Below, in pieces: positions 1-9,086 of a stretch of 64,000 nt of DNA. The notes under the pieces are model-generated. The model saw only the letters and a program-made list of their open reading frames with translations, made no database searches and was not told the DNA's origin. Position 1 is the stretch's first letter, and every line of letters begins with the position of its first letter. Location of the stretch: positions 35,389 to 99,388 of the forward strand of contig JAHHGZ010000033.1 in NCBI GenBank assembly GCA_019359595.1, in the 5' to 3' direction. The stretch comes from Cyanomargarita calcarea GSE-NOS-MK-12-04C. Lineage in GTDB: Bacteria > Cyanobacteriota > Cyanobacteriia > Cyanobacteriales > Nostocaceae. Made by a program: the position numbers and the translations under genes.

Positions 1-3
1 ATC

Positions 4-882
4 ATGAAGACAGAACCAGCGTTTTGCTTTTGCAGTTTAGCATTTTGTCAGAGATATCGTGACCTTGCATTATTACTAGCAAAAGATATAGAAAAATATT
101 CGCCTAACACTTATTTTATCGTTTTAACTGATAAAATAAGCGACTTTAGCCAACAGCCTAATGTTTTAGCTTTTAAACATCGACAACAAAGTATTAAGTT
201 TTACCACGATAAAAGGTTTGCGATCGCCAAGGCTTTATCTATGTTTAATTCCTGCATATTTCTGGATGCAGATATGCGAATCTTGGCATCAGTACCAGCA
301 GATATGCAATGGATTAAAGAACCCGGAATCACAGCAAGAGTCTTTGAAAGTATGCCGAAAAAATATGCCAAAGTAATTGCTGGAACTGCTGGTGCGAAGC
401 TTCTTTGGGAATTTGAAGTTAGTAAAAAGGCTGCTCAAAAAATCAATTTAGAATTGTCAGATGAAAATATTAAATTTGTTTATGAATATTTATTTGCGGT
501 GACAAAAGACTCAGGAAGGGAAATTGAATTTCTCAAGCAGTGGGAAATAATTGCAAATTACAGTGAATTAAATGGACTTTATGATTCCGAAGGAAATGCC
601 ATCGGATTAGCTGCTGCTAAGGTCGGTTTGCCAGTGAGAAGAAGTGAAATGGAGGGGATTTCCTTTTTTAAGGATAGAGTCGAATTAGTCAGAATTCAAA
701 AGGGACAATCAAACATGGAGGAAATGTCCATGTATTTTCAACAACAAAGAATGTTGGAATACCCAAATCGTCCGATTCTCGAAAAAATTGTAGTTAAACT
801 CAGTAAAGTTATTGGGTATTTATATAATTCACTGCGTTTAAGAATTGTCACCTTGAGTAATTTTGGTTTGTATTACCGATGA
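4..882 (+). CDS. glycosyltransferase-like protein (GT-A fold, DxD motif)
   Basis: A 292-residue protein resembling nucleotide-sugar transferases of the GT8-like GT-A type. The visible basis is a hydrophobic strand ending in Asp-Ala-Asp at residues 88-90 (LDADMRIL), the place where such enzymes hold a divalent metal and the sugar nucleotide. The rest matches no family I can name. It has no signal peptide; a hydrophobic stretch near the C-terminus (about 265-285) could be a membrane association region. It converges on the next gene with 29 bp between stops and is the only plus-strand member of a polysaccharide locus. The ATG at 4 is the first in frame, but the window edge hides anything upstream. 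Acceptor and sugar are unknown. Confidence 0.6.
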   Translation: MKTEPAFCFCSLAFCQRYRDLALLLAKDIEKYSPNTYFIVLTDKISDFSQQPNVLAFKHRQQSIKFYHDKRFAIAKALSMFNSCIFLDADMRILASVPADMQWIKEPGITARVFESMPKKYAKVIAGTAGAKLLWEFEVSKKAAQKINLELSDENIKFVYEYLFAVTKDSGREIEFLKQWEIIANYSELNGLYDSEGNAIGLAAAKVGLPVRRSEMEGISFFKDRVELVRIQKGQSNMEEMSMYFQQQRMLEYPNRPILEKIVVKLSKVIGYLYNSLRLRIVTLSNFGLYYR

Positions 883-911
883 GCTTTTTGCTGACTAGAT
901 GTGGTGAGTGC

Positions 912-1844
912 TTACAACTTAGCTTTCAATTGCCGCAATTGACTTTTGATGTTATCTAAATTTTGTTGCCAGTGACTTTTTGTAACTGGTTCTGGAAAAT
1001 CTGCAGGAGGTAGGGCTGGATTCAGATTGCGGTAATGCTCCCAAATTTTCCAGTAGGGACAACCAGGTTGAATGCGAATACCTGCCCAGTGGAGATATTG
1101 CAATATTTGATTAATTTTGGGGTCGATTAGTGTATTTCCTTGAGTTTCAAAATAGGGAGTTCCCGCCCAATTTCCCGGTGCTTTGCCTTCTCTACGAACA
1201 ATGTTGAAGCGGCGTGGAATTCGCTTGAGCAACATATAATTGATAATTGGTTGGTCGGAAGTCTTTTCAGAAAAATCAAAGTATTCTGGATGAGCGGCGC
1301 ACTCAGCAAATACTTCATACAAATCATTTTCCGAGACTAAATTTTTCTTGGATGCCCAAAAACCGCCATTGAAAATATCTTTAACTTCTGTATCAGTAAA
1401 TATTTTATTTTCTAGTACTTTGAGCGAGAAAACATTTTTAATACCACCCAAATATTGATAATCGCAATTAAGAAAATCGTGATTATCAAGGTAATTTAGA
1501 TTATCAGCGATTTTTTCAAAGACGACGATATCTGTATCAATATACAAAAATTCATCAAAAGGGCCAAACCAACAAGCTTGCTTGCGGAATTGATTGGGAC
1601 GAGCAAAAAATTTACCGCCAAAGGTTTCGTGTAATTTATTTGATAAGCGGTCAATAAAAGCCAAATCTTCATAGACTTGTACGCCATAATGCTTGTTTAA
1701 AATTTCTGCAATGCCATGATAATTGTCATCATAAGGAATCATCACAATTGGCGTATCTTTGTCATACAAACGAATACTGTTGAGTAAAGCGATCGCATGG
1801 TCTGTCACCTTATCATTAGCAATAATATAAATTCCCCGAGTCAT
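912..1844 (-). CDS. Npun_R2821/Npun_R2822-family glycosyltransferase-like protein (paralogue 1)
   Basis: A 310-residue protein beginning with a beta strand typical of GT-A transferases (GIYIIANDKV, a pattern shared with the next gene) and carrying Asp-Thr-Asp at 103-105 within FLYIDTDIVV. It belongs to a cyanobacterial family known from Nostoc punctiforme as adjacent pairs; the family name is from memory. The neighbour at 2027..3025 is its paralogue: same N-terminus, same CxFGPFD-type segment before the DxD, same 'DQPI.NYM' motif near residue 200 and a conserved 'YxHWAG/YIHYIG' segment near the end. Probably transfers a sugar in exopolysaccharide or cell-envelope glycan synthesis. Substrate cannot be inferred. 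Confidence 0.75.
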   Translation of the reverse strand: MTRGIYIIANDKVTDHAIALLNSIRLYDKDTPIVMIPYDDNYHGIAEILNKHYGVQVYEDLAFIDRLSNKLHETFGGKFFARPNQFRKQACWFGPFDEFLYIDTDIVVFEKIADNLNYLDNHDFLNCDYQYLGGIKNVFSLKVLENKIFTDTEVKDIFNGGFWASKKNLVSENDLYEVFAECAAHPEYFDFSEKTSDQPIINYMLLKRIPRRFNIVRREGKAPGNWAGTPYFETQGNTLIDPKINQILQYLHWAGIRIQPGCPYWKIWEHYRNLNPALPPADFPEPVTKSHWQQNLDNIKSQLRQLKAKL

Positions 1845-1880
1845 ATAGATATCCTCAAATTATTTATGTGTCAATACGTA

Positions 1881-1945
1881 CCCTCTCCCTGTTGGGAGAG
1901 GGAATTTAAAAGTGGACTTACTCCCCTCTCCCAATGGGAGAGGGG
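1881..1945. repeat. two adjacent palindromes of the CCCTCTCCC/GGGAGAGGG type
   Basis: Two near-perfect hairpins lie back to back between the paralogous transferase genes: 1881-1902 (9-bp stem, 4-base loop) and 1923-1945 (10-bp stem, 3-base loop). They read the same on both strands. Such palindromes recur between genes in cyanobacterial genomes and can act as transcript ends or mRNA-stabilising structures; here they could separate the two transferase transcripts. Confidence 0.6.
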
Positions 1946-2026
1946 TTGGGGGTGAGGGCATATTCGTTTTGTCAGTCAACCAAGTTTTTGTACTCATTGG
2001 GATGCTTCCAAAATCGTAAATCCCTA

Positions 2027-3025
2027 TCAGCCAGCCAAACCTATTCTTCTGAAAATACGTGTAGCTAAACTTGGGGGTGCATTGTAAGCTTTTGGTTTCG
2101 TTGTGAATTGTGGCCGCTTGGATGGTTCATGCAAATAGCGATAGTGCAAGAAAAGCTCTCGGTAAGGAAAGTCAATATTTTCTTCACCAGCACAAAGATT
2201 GGTAAAGATTTTAGATGATAAACCAATGTAGTGAATATATGTTAATTGATTGCCTTTGTCATACAAGATATTATTTCTAGTTTCAAAATGACTGGAAGTT
2301 ACACAACAACCTGTTTTGTCACCTTCAGGTAATTCTAAGGCTAAATTACAACTATCAACATCACCTCTGATTACCATGTAATTCAAAATAGGTTGGTCGG
2401 CAGACATGGTATATAAGATTTCTGCCTCTCCGTCTCGCAGTTTGGACAGCAAATAATCTCTCTTTTCTTGGTTAAATAAACCTTTTTTTGAACCATAAAA
2501 TCCCGAACAAAATATTTTTGATTGGATTTGTTGTGGTGTAAATAGTTCTAATAATTTAGGTGAAGAGACATCATACACATGAGTTAAATCTGTGTATTGA
2601 AAGTCATATACAACCCAGTCTTTTTCATTCAATCGATTGAAAATTGCTTCTACTGGCCCTTGCAACAAAGTATCTGCATCCATGTAAATAAAGCGGTCAA
2701 AGGGGCCGTCAAAAGCACAGAAGCGGCGATGAGTACCGAAACGATGATATTTCGTGCTACCGATTTTTTCCCAATACTCTTGGGCCGTAGGATGGGCATC
2801 CCAGACATCCCGGAAAAATTGATCCCATCGCTGCATTGAATCTTTATCTTTGTAAAGCTGCACATTTGGACGGTTAGCAATTTCAGCAGCAATTTTTTCT
2901 GTTTCGTCGTTGTAGGGGTAAATACAAACAGGCATTTCTGGGCCGAGAATAGCCTCAATACTATTAAGTAGGGCGACTACTTGGTCGTAAACTCGGTCAT
3001 TAGCGAGAGTGCAAATTCCATCCAT
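2027..3025 (-). CDS. Npun_R2821/Npun_R2822-family glycosyltransferase-like protein (paralogue 2)
   Basis: A 332-residue paralogue of the gene at 912..1844. It opens with the same strand (GICTLANDRV) and has Asp-Ala-Asp at 116-118 (FIYMDADTLL), followed by a 'SGFYGSKKGLF' segment that matches 'GGFWASKKNLV' of the partner. A 'SADQPILNYM' motif around 215 is the second shared block. It lies 24 bp downstream of the GT10-like gene, in the same direction, so the transferases are probably co-transcribed. It is 22 residues longer than its paralogue, chiefly in loops and the tail. Expected to be a cytoplasmic sugar transferase; donor and acceptor unknown. Confidence 0.75.
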   Translation of the reverse strand: MDGICTLANDRVYDQVVALLNSIEAILGPEMPVCIYPYNDETEKIAAEIANRPNVQLYKDKDSMQRWDQFFRDVWDAHPTAQEYWEKIGSTKYHRFGTHRRFCAFDGPFDRFIYMDADTLLQGPVEAIFNRLNEKDWVVYDFQYTDLTHVYDVSSPKLLELFTPQQIQSKIFCSGFYGSKKGLFNQEKRDYLLSKLRDGEAEILYTMSADQPILNYMVIRGDVDSCNLALELPEGDKTGCCVTSSHFETRNNILYDKGNQLTYIHYIGLSSKIFTNLCAGEENIDFPYRELFLHYRYLHEPSKRPQFTTKPKAYNAPPSLATRIFRRIGLAG

Positions 3026-3049
3026 ATATATTATTTAAAAAATTAAAAA

Positions 3050-4006
3050 CTAGAATTTAGCGGTGTATTCTGACAGCCAATTAAGAAGATTTAATTTGTG
3101 TAGAATAATTTGTCTGGCTTCGGCGATCGCTTCTTTTGCTTGATACCAAGCATCGGGAGAAGAGGTCATTTCTTTGATGTAAGCAATGCCTTTTTCATCC
3201 AAGCTAGGCAAGCGCAAGAAACTACCCGGTGGCAATAATTTATCAGCAGCGGGTCCACCGTAGTAAATTGGCAGACACCATGCAAGCAAAGAGTCCCACA
3301 ATTTTTCGCTAACGTACCAATTATTTTCGGCATAGTTTTCAATAGCTAGATTGTAATAGTACGGTGCCATTCCATACCATTTGTTACTTAATTCTCCTGA
3401 TTTATTTGCCCATGTAGGTAAATCACGTCCGTACAAATCAAATTTAATTTCATTATCTTGTAAGGACTGCAAAAAGTTTAACCGCTGACGATGTTTCACT
3501 GTACGACTAATACCAGAAGTAATCCAACTGCAAGAAGACATCTTTTCTGCGGGTGGCATTTCATTTAAATCTTTAAACGAGTTGGAATGATACCAAATCG
3601 CTGGCATATAGTCCGGAGTAGGGGCAAAATCATCGGGACCAGAAATGTAGCCACAATATTTGTGAGCTTCTTGATAATTCTGTTTCGTGAATTCTACGAC
3701 CTCATCTAAAGGTGGTTCCCGCAGGAGATAAATAATCTTTTCTTTGGGGACATCCCGTAATAGAGAATTAACCTTTACTTCTGGTTTGTGCTGCTTTTTG
3801 CGAAAGCTATCTAACCAGGATTTATGCTGGGTAGGTTTAGGAAAATCAACCTGATACATTAACAGGAAATCTGGGTTGGGTGCAATTGCTTGCATTCTTA
3901 TATTGCCCCAGGTTCCAAATTGATGAGGGGTTTGTTGCCACAGCCAATCGCATCTTTTCTCAAGACCCCGATAACTGCTAATCATACCAATTGTTTTTAT
4001 AGTCAT
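3050..4006 (-). CDS. GT10-like fucosyltransferase family protein
   Basis: A 318-residue protein whose C-terminal half carries the family-10 (alpha-1,3/1,4-fucosyltransferase) signature: around residues 230-252 it reads NWYVSEKLWDSLLAWCLPIYYGG, in parts matching the 'YvtEKlfdal..g.vPiYyG' motif that binds GDP-fucose. A preceding basic segment (VKHRQRLNFLQSL, LYGR) fits the same fold. No membrane anchor is seen, as expected for bacterial enzymes. It sits between a GT4 transferase and the paired glycosyltransferase-like genes on one strand, with 16-24 bp gaps, so it belongs to the same glycan pathway. Fucose as donor is inferred from the family; another GDP-sugar is possible. Confidence 0.75.
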   Translation of the reverse strand: MTIKTIGMISSYRGLEKRCDWLWQQTPHQFGTWGNIRMQAIAPNPDFLLMYQVDFPKPTQHKSWLDSFRKKQHKPEVKVNSLLRDVPKEKIIYLLREPPLDEVVEFTKQNYQEAHKYCGYISGPDDFAPTPDYMPAIWYHSNSFKDLNEMPPAEKMSSCSWITSGISRTVKHRQRLNFLQSLQDNEIKFDLYGRDLPTWANKSGELSNKWYGMAPYYYNLAIENYAENNWYVSEKLWDSLLAWCLPIYYGGPAADKLLPPGSFLRLPSLDEKGIAYIKEMTSSPDAWYQAKEAIAEARQIILHKLNLLNWLSEYTAKF

Positions 4007-4022
4007 AGTTGTTATTTCATTC

Positions 4023-5234
4023 TCAAGACTTAAGCAAGGGACGGAGAGATTCGTCTACATAGCTCATGATTTTGGCGGCTCGATTTTCCCAAGAAAATTG
4101 TTGGACAAATTCGACACTATCTGTATAACCTTCAATTTTTCGGGGATGAGTTGCTAAAACTTGGCGTAAAGATTCCGCAAATGCTGCTGGATTATCTGCT
4201 TCGCACCAAGCAGCGATCGCTTTCGTATGTTTAAATTCCATAATGGAAGGAATTTCTGTAGATACGGTGGGAGTTCCAGAGGCAAAATAATCAAATAGTT
4301 TTAAGGGTGACGTGAAAGTTGCAGCATTTCCCAAACAATGAGGATGGGCTAAAATGTCTGCTGATTGTAGTAAAGAGGCTAAATCTTCATGGAGGATGTA
4401 GCCCAAAAAAGTAATATTATTAACTTGTTTTTCCTGAGCTAGTCGCTGATAATGTGCTACTTCTGCTTCGTTACCACCAGCACAGGCAAATTGCACGTTT
4501 GGCATATATGAAGCAACATCAATTAGCATATCAATCCCCTTAAATTGGCGTAACGCTCCAGCATAAACGACGAGTTGTTCTCGTCCATCTTTGAGGATTT
4601 TGTTACGCCATTCTGCGGCTTTTTCTGGTTGTCTCATCATAAACAACTGATTGAACCCATTGTGCAGCTTAATCACTTTTTCCGCTGGCATTCCATGTTT
4701 AATCATGGTTTCACGGATGGTATCTGCGACTGTGACAGAAATTTGAAACAGCGGATGATTGACAATTTCTGGCTCAAATTGTTTATCTTCGTGATGGTGG
4801 TGTTCGTAAATCGCTGGGACACCATTTTTTATTGCTGCTTTGATAAAATTCCAGTCCCGACTGTGGACAAGTTTGGTAGTGGAAAGCAGATGAAACGGTA
4901 AATAATATTTTGTGGCAATGGTGTTAGAGCTTGTGAATTTATTTTTGAAATAGTCAATGGGCCAAGGCATTGGCAGGGGAGAAACTTTTAGCTTGTCATG
5001 GAGATTGTAGTATTTGACAAGTTCTACTGGTGTTTCTCTGGGTTTAAAAGGACGAGCTAAATTAACTAAGTTAAAACTCTCTAATCCTTTCTGGGGATAT
5101 ACCAACACCGTTGAATAGCCTAAATTTGCCGCTGCATTAGCTGCATTTGTCGATTGAACTAGGTGAGCTTCTGGTTTTGGCAATTCTTCTCTAATGAAGA
5201 AAATATAGTGTTGTTTTAAATAAGTATTTTTCAT
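4023..5234 (-). CDS. GT4-family glycosyltransferase
   Basis: A retaining GT-B glycosyltransferase. The C-terminal Rossmann domain shows the family-1/4 signatures: VVYAGALRQFKGIDMLI (donor-binding start), FLGYILHEDLASLLQSADILAHPH and FTSPLKLFDYFASGTPTVST, the E-x7-E-like region with the Pro-Leu-Lys variant common in bacterial GT4. The longest open frame starts at a TTG at 5261 inside the upstream gene; I prefer the ATG at 5234 (MKNTYLKQ), which leaves a 4-bp gap after the ABC exporter stop at 5239 and gives about 403 residues. Translational coupling to the exporter is likely. Acts in the cytoplasm on a lipid-linked or glycoprotein acceptor of the surface-glycan locus. Confidence 0.8.
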   Translation of the reverse strand: MKNTYLKQHYIFFIREELPKPEAHLVQSTNAANAAANLGYSTVLVYPQKGLESFNLVNLARPFKPRETPVELVKYYNLHDKLKVSPLPMPWPIDYFKNKFTSSNTIATKYYLPFHLLSTTKLVHSRDWNFIKAAIKNGVPAIYEHHHHEDKQFEPEIVNHPLFQISVTVADTIRETMIKHGMPAEKVIKLHNGFNQLFMMRQPEKAAEWRNKILKDGREQLVVYAGALRQFKGIDMLIDVASYMPNVQFACAGGNEAEVAHYQRLAQEKQVNNITFLGYILHEDLASLLQSADILAHPHCLGNAATFTSPLKLFDYFASGTPTVSTEIPSIMEFKHTKAIAAWCEADNPAAFAESLRQVLATHPRKIEGYTDSVEFVQQFSWENRAAKIMSYVDESLRPLLKS

Positions 5235-5238
5235 AACT

Positions 5239-7485
5239 TTACTTTTTAATGCTATCCTCAAAATCTTCTAATTGATTGAGTAGATGGACAGCAGATTTGT
5301 ATGCTTCTGAAATTGATTGGTTTTGTTCTTCGGGTGTTTCTATGTAGTTATCAGCAAGCGATCGCAAAGAGGTAAGCATGGGATTTAAATGTGTGCGGAA
5401 TTCATCAGAAATGTGAGCGAAAGTTTGGGTTCGGGTTACCACACTGCAATTTGCGTCTCCCACCACCGCAGGTTGCCAATTCTTTTGCAGCTTTACAATA
5501 TCGTCAAAAACTTCAATTATATTGAAGATTTTAAAAGCTGATTTGTAAGATTCTTCAATTAATTCCAGCCGTTCTTCAGCATTATCCGCCATATCATCAA
5601 GTAGCAAGCGCAACACACCCATCATCGAATTTAACCTAGTCCGAATTTCATAAGAAATACGGATTAAGTTTTCCTGACGTTTGTTACTTTCTTCTGCGCG
5701 ATCGCTAAATTGCATTGAGTACAGACGTGAGTAATAACCACCCTTTTGTAATAATTCTTCATGGGTTCCCACCTCAACTACACGTCCTTGATCCAAGACA
5801 GCAATTTGATGGGCTTTTTGGACTGTAGACAAACGGTGGGCAATTACCAAAGTTGTGCGATCGCGGCTTAAATCATCAATTGCAGCTTGTACCAAACGTT
5901 CGGAAACGGTATCTAATGCGCTAGTAGCCTCATCAAGAATCAGAATTTCGGGATTTTGCAGTAATGCACGGGCGATCGCTAATCTTTGCCTCTGTCCCCC
6001 AGATAACATCACACCACGATCCCCAATCATGGTGTCCAACCCTTGAGGTAATTTGCTAATAAATTCATAAGCATTTGCTCGTTTGGTAGCGGTAATAATT
6101 TCCTCTTCAGTAGCTTCAGATTTTCCGTAGGCAATGTTATTTCTTACTGAATCATTGAACAAAAATGTATCTTGGCTGACAATTCCCATCGCCTTTCGCA
6201 ACGATGTAGAATTAAACTCGCGCAAGTCCGTTCCGTCGATATCAATACTGCCGGAAATCGGGTCATAAAATCTGGGTAATAAGTCTGCTACCGTTGATTT
6301 ACCTGCACCCGAGCTGCCTACCAAAGCTAAAGTTGTACCACGGGGTAAGAATAAATCGATATCCTTGAGTACTAACTTTTCATGTCCAGGGTAGGCAAAA
6401 GATATGCGATTAAAATGTATTCCTTTCTCTAATTTGCTGTAAGAAACCGTACCATTTCCCATAAACGGTTTATCATCCAGCCGCAGGAACTCAGCCACCG
6501 TATCCACACTACTAGCAGTATTGGCAAAGCTACTGCGAAGAGTATTTAACTGAGAAATCAACGGTAACACTCGCAGCAGCACTAATAAATATGTCAGCAT
6601 TACCGTTGAAAGAGAGCTAATTTGACCTGTCAATAAGGTTTTACTTAAAAAGACAATTAGCAGTAAAGCTGTAATCCCCATTACCTCGCTAATTGGTGCG
6701 ATCGCTTCAGAATTCATCTGAGAATCAAAATCAGCTTTTTCGCGATCGCTAATTAATTTTTTAATTCGTTCATATTCTTTTTCTTCATTACCCATTACCT
6801 TCACCAAACGAATACCGCTTAGGGTTTCTAACATGGTGATTGAATATACTTTTGACATTTCACTTAGTAACTTGCCGAACTTTTTGGAACGGGCAATGGA
6901 ATATTGATTTACTAAGGTCACCAAAGATAACAAAAACGTTGCAGCCAGCGTTAATTGCCAGGAAATTGATAGCAACAACCCAACAAAAACTAAAATTGTA
7001 ATTACCAAGACTACTAACTTAATCGCATTACCTATTGCACTGGCTGCACGACTTGTTTCTCCACCAAGACGGTTGATTAAATCACCAACTTTCATCTTGG
7101 CGTAATAATCTATGTCAATTTGTAGAAGTAACTGCAAGCCAGCTTCGCGAATATCTGAAGTTAGCCTGCGTGCTAAACTACTAGATGTCAAGGTGCTGAC
7201 ATAACTTGCGAAATTTTTTAAAGCAATGGTAAGTACAATTGCTCCCGCCATGACCACCATGCGGTAATCCTCCGGAATTTTATCAAACGGAGCCATCATC
7301 GCTTTGAGGATAGAAGGAGCATTACTTAAATCCACTTGTTGTCCCACAATTTTTAAAACTACGGGCACAATCAAAGTGGTGCTAACCCCATTAAATAAAG
7401 CTCCAGAAAATCCCAAGACTATCGTCAAGATAATCCAACCTGGATAGGGTTTTGCAAATCTTAGTAGTAGTTTCTTGGTAGACAT
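5239..7485 (-). CDS. MsbA-type ABC exporter with two degenerate HisKA-like repeats at the C-terminus
   Basis: A 748-residue half-transporter: six-helix type-I exporter domain (about 10-330), then an ATPase with Walker A (VGSSGAGKS), signature LSGGQRQR and Walker B with D-loop (ILILDEATSALD). Normal homologues end near residue 600. Here about 150 extra residues form two copies of a helix pair resembling the histidine-kinase dimerisation domain: SYEIRTRLNSMMGVL around 612 and SDEFRTHLNPMLTSL around 694, compared with the canonical SHELRTPLNxIxG. The phospho-accepting His is replaced by Tyr612 and Asp694, so neither copy can be a normal phospho-acceptor; dimerisation or regulator binding is more likely. 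Probably exports a lipid-linked glycan made by the flanking transferases. Confidence 0.85.
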   Translation of the reverse strand: MSTKKLLLRFAKPYPGWIILTIVLGFSGALFNGVSTTLIVPVVLKIVGQQVDLSNAPSILKAMMAPFDKIPEDYRMVVMAGAIVLTIALKNFASYVSTLTSSSLARRLTSDIREAGLQLLLQIDIDYYAKMKVGDLINRLGGETSRAASAIGNAIKLVVLVITILVFVGLLLSISWQLTLAATFLLSLVTLVNQYSIARSKKFGKLLSEMSKVYSITMLETLSGIRLVKVMGNEEKEYERIKKLISDREKADFDSQMNSEAIAPISEVMGITALLLIVFLSKTLLTGQISSLSTVMLTYLLVLLRVLPLISQLNTLRSSFANTASSVDTVAEFLRLDDKPFMGNGTVSYSKLEKGIHFNRISFAYPGHEKLVLKDIDLFLPRGTTLALVGSSGAGKSTVADLLPRFYDPISGSIDIDGTDLREFNSTSLRKAMGIVSQDTFLFNDSVRNNIAYGKSEATEEEIITATKRANAYEFISKLPQGLDTMIGDRGVMLSGGQRQRLAIARALLQNPEILILDEATSALDTVSERLVQAAIDDLSRDRTTLVIAHRLSTVQKAHQIAVLDQGRVVEVGTHEELLQKGGYYSRLYSMQFSDRAEESNKRQENLIRISYEIRTRLNSMMGVLRLLLDDMADNAEERLELIEESYKSAFKIFNIIEVFDDIVKLQKNWQPAVVGDANCSVVTRTQTFAHISDEFRTHLNPMLTSLRSLADNYIETPEEQNQSISEAYKSAVHLLNQLEDFEDSIKK

Positions 7486-7665
7486 TGGGATTTTTATTAA
7501 AATTACTTAATATTAATATTATTCAACAAATAACGTATAAAACAGCAAAATATTAGATAAATAGAACTAAATATTTATCATCTACTTGCTCCATAAAAAC
7601 ACAGATACACGAGATTCTCCTGCGACAGCCTCTTCAATTCAATTAAACTCACTTATCATTAATAC

Positions 7666-8832
7666 TCACAACCGAGCAATTACTGATTTGAGATTAAATG
7701 CCATCGCATTTATGCTATATTTTTCCACACATCTTTCTCTAGCATTTCGACCGCGTTCGTTTGCTGCATCCAAATTCTCAAATATTAAGTCAATTTCTTC
7801 CGCAAGCTGTTCAGGAGAAGCCGGGTCAACCAAATAACCAGTTTCACCTAGAATTTCGGGAATATCTCCCACTTTTGTTGATAATACAGGTTTAGCCATT
7901 GCCATACCATCTGTCAACTTCAGAGGGAATTGAGCGCGAGTTTCTGGAGTATCTCGCTGTGGAACAACAACAACATGAGCCGCTGCTACAATATCAGGCA
8001 TCGCATCAGCAGGATATTTTGGTAATTGAATAATCCTTTGTCCCCATCGCTGTTTCAGTTGCACATCATAATCATCATAAGGGCTGCCACCGACAATTAC
8101 GAGTTTTAAATCTGGTCGATCAATCTTATCAAGCGCCATTAAAACATCTTCTAAACCTTTATAAGGTCTTGGGGCACCAGGAAACATTAAAATTTGATAT
8201 CCAGACAAACCGTAACGCTTTCTACTCTCATCAGCATTATATTTAGCAGGGTCAAATAAGTCAGTATCTTTGCCATTGGGAACAGAGAAACCGCCAAAAC
8301 GTTGCTGTAAAAAGCTAGTATGCACAGTCACCGCATCTGCATATTTGACTAAACCTTCCATCCATTTCAAATACAAAGGATGATTGGGATGTGTTAGTAC
8401 ACCATTTGGTTTTAATAATTCCCTAGCAAACTGTTTTGGCGTGGGATTGTATTTCCAATCATCACCACCATGCCAACTCATTTCCCAGTCATCAATATCT
8501 AAAATTACTTTTTTTCTAGTAAAGTATTTCTTCAACAATGCAACACCAAAACTTGCAGGTTGAGGTTTAATAGCATAAATAATATCGCCATCAATCTGTT
8601 TTAAAAGTTTGCCAACAGATTTAAAAAAGCCAGGATAATTTCCACCCTTAACCGCATATACCTTAGTTTCCGAAGAAATCGCCCCATATAACTCCTTCCC
8701 AAACAAAAAGCCCAGAATTTCCACCTCATATCCCAATTGCTTCAAAGCTTTTTGCAACAAAGAAGCACGAATATAACCATCATTAGTCGATAAATTCCAA
8801 ACCAGCAACGATATCTTTATTTTCTCTTTCAT
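7666..8832 (-). CDS. GT4-family glycosyltransferase
   Basis: A GT-B glycosyltransferase of about 388 residues. Recognisable parts are the Rossmann start KISLLVWNLS, a donor-domain start LMFPGAPRPYKGLEDVLMAL, and the C-terminal RAQFPLKLTDGMAMAKPVLST block in the position of the GT4 E-x7-E motif. The open frame runs upstream to an ATG at 9039, but the first 69 residues are rich in Arg/Trp/Tyr and unlike any transferase N-terminus; the ATG at 8832 (MKEKIKIS) puts the first strand at its usual place and has a GGTG element upstream, so I chose it. It lies upstream of the ABC exporter on the same strand, separated by about 180 bp of AT-rich sequence. Confidence 0.8.
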   Translation of the reverse strand: MKEKIKISLLVWNLSTNDGYIRASLLQKALKQLGYEVEILGFLFGKELYGAISSETKVYAVKGGNYPGFFKSVGKLLKQIDGDIIYAIKPQPASFGVALLKKYFTRKKVILDIDDWEMSWHGGDDWKYNPTPKQFARELLKPNGVLTHPNHPLYLKWMEGLVKYADAVTVHTSFLQQRFGGFSVPNGKDTDLFDPAKYNADESRKRYGLSGYQILMFPGAPRPYKGLEDVLMALDKIDRPDLKLVIVGGSPYDDYDVQLKQRWGQRIIQLPKYPADAMPDIVAAAHVVVVPQRDTPETRAQFPLKLTDGMAMAKPVLSTKVGDIPEILGETGYLVDPASPEQLAEEIDLIFENLDAANERGRNARERCVEKYSINAMAFNLKSVIARL

Positions 8833-9086
8833 TATCACCACACTACTTACAACCTTACCAATATACTCTCTTATTCTCTTCCTCCGTGTCCTACCGAAAC
8901 TCCAGGCGTACAAGCGCCTATAGCGGTTTGTTAAAGAAGTATACTGATACATTGCCCAAAAAGATGTTAAAAAAAATAATCTCCAACACTGAGCTATAAG
9001 TCCCAGTCTCATAGCCGTTAAATATCTTTTTTTAGTCAATTTAGTTACTACTGAATAAAAGTATAGTCATAATGTATAACTTTTTA

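Noticed and set aside
899..915. 17-base word shared, inverted, with 55317-55333
   Set aside because: A single 17-mer match in 64 kb is close to what chance allows, and there is no longer alignment on either side.
4575..4901. 108-residue plus-strand ORF in the GT4 gene
   Set aside because: Lies wholly inside a recognised glycosyltransferase on the other strand and has no family features.
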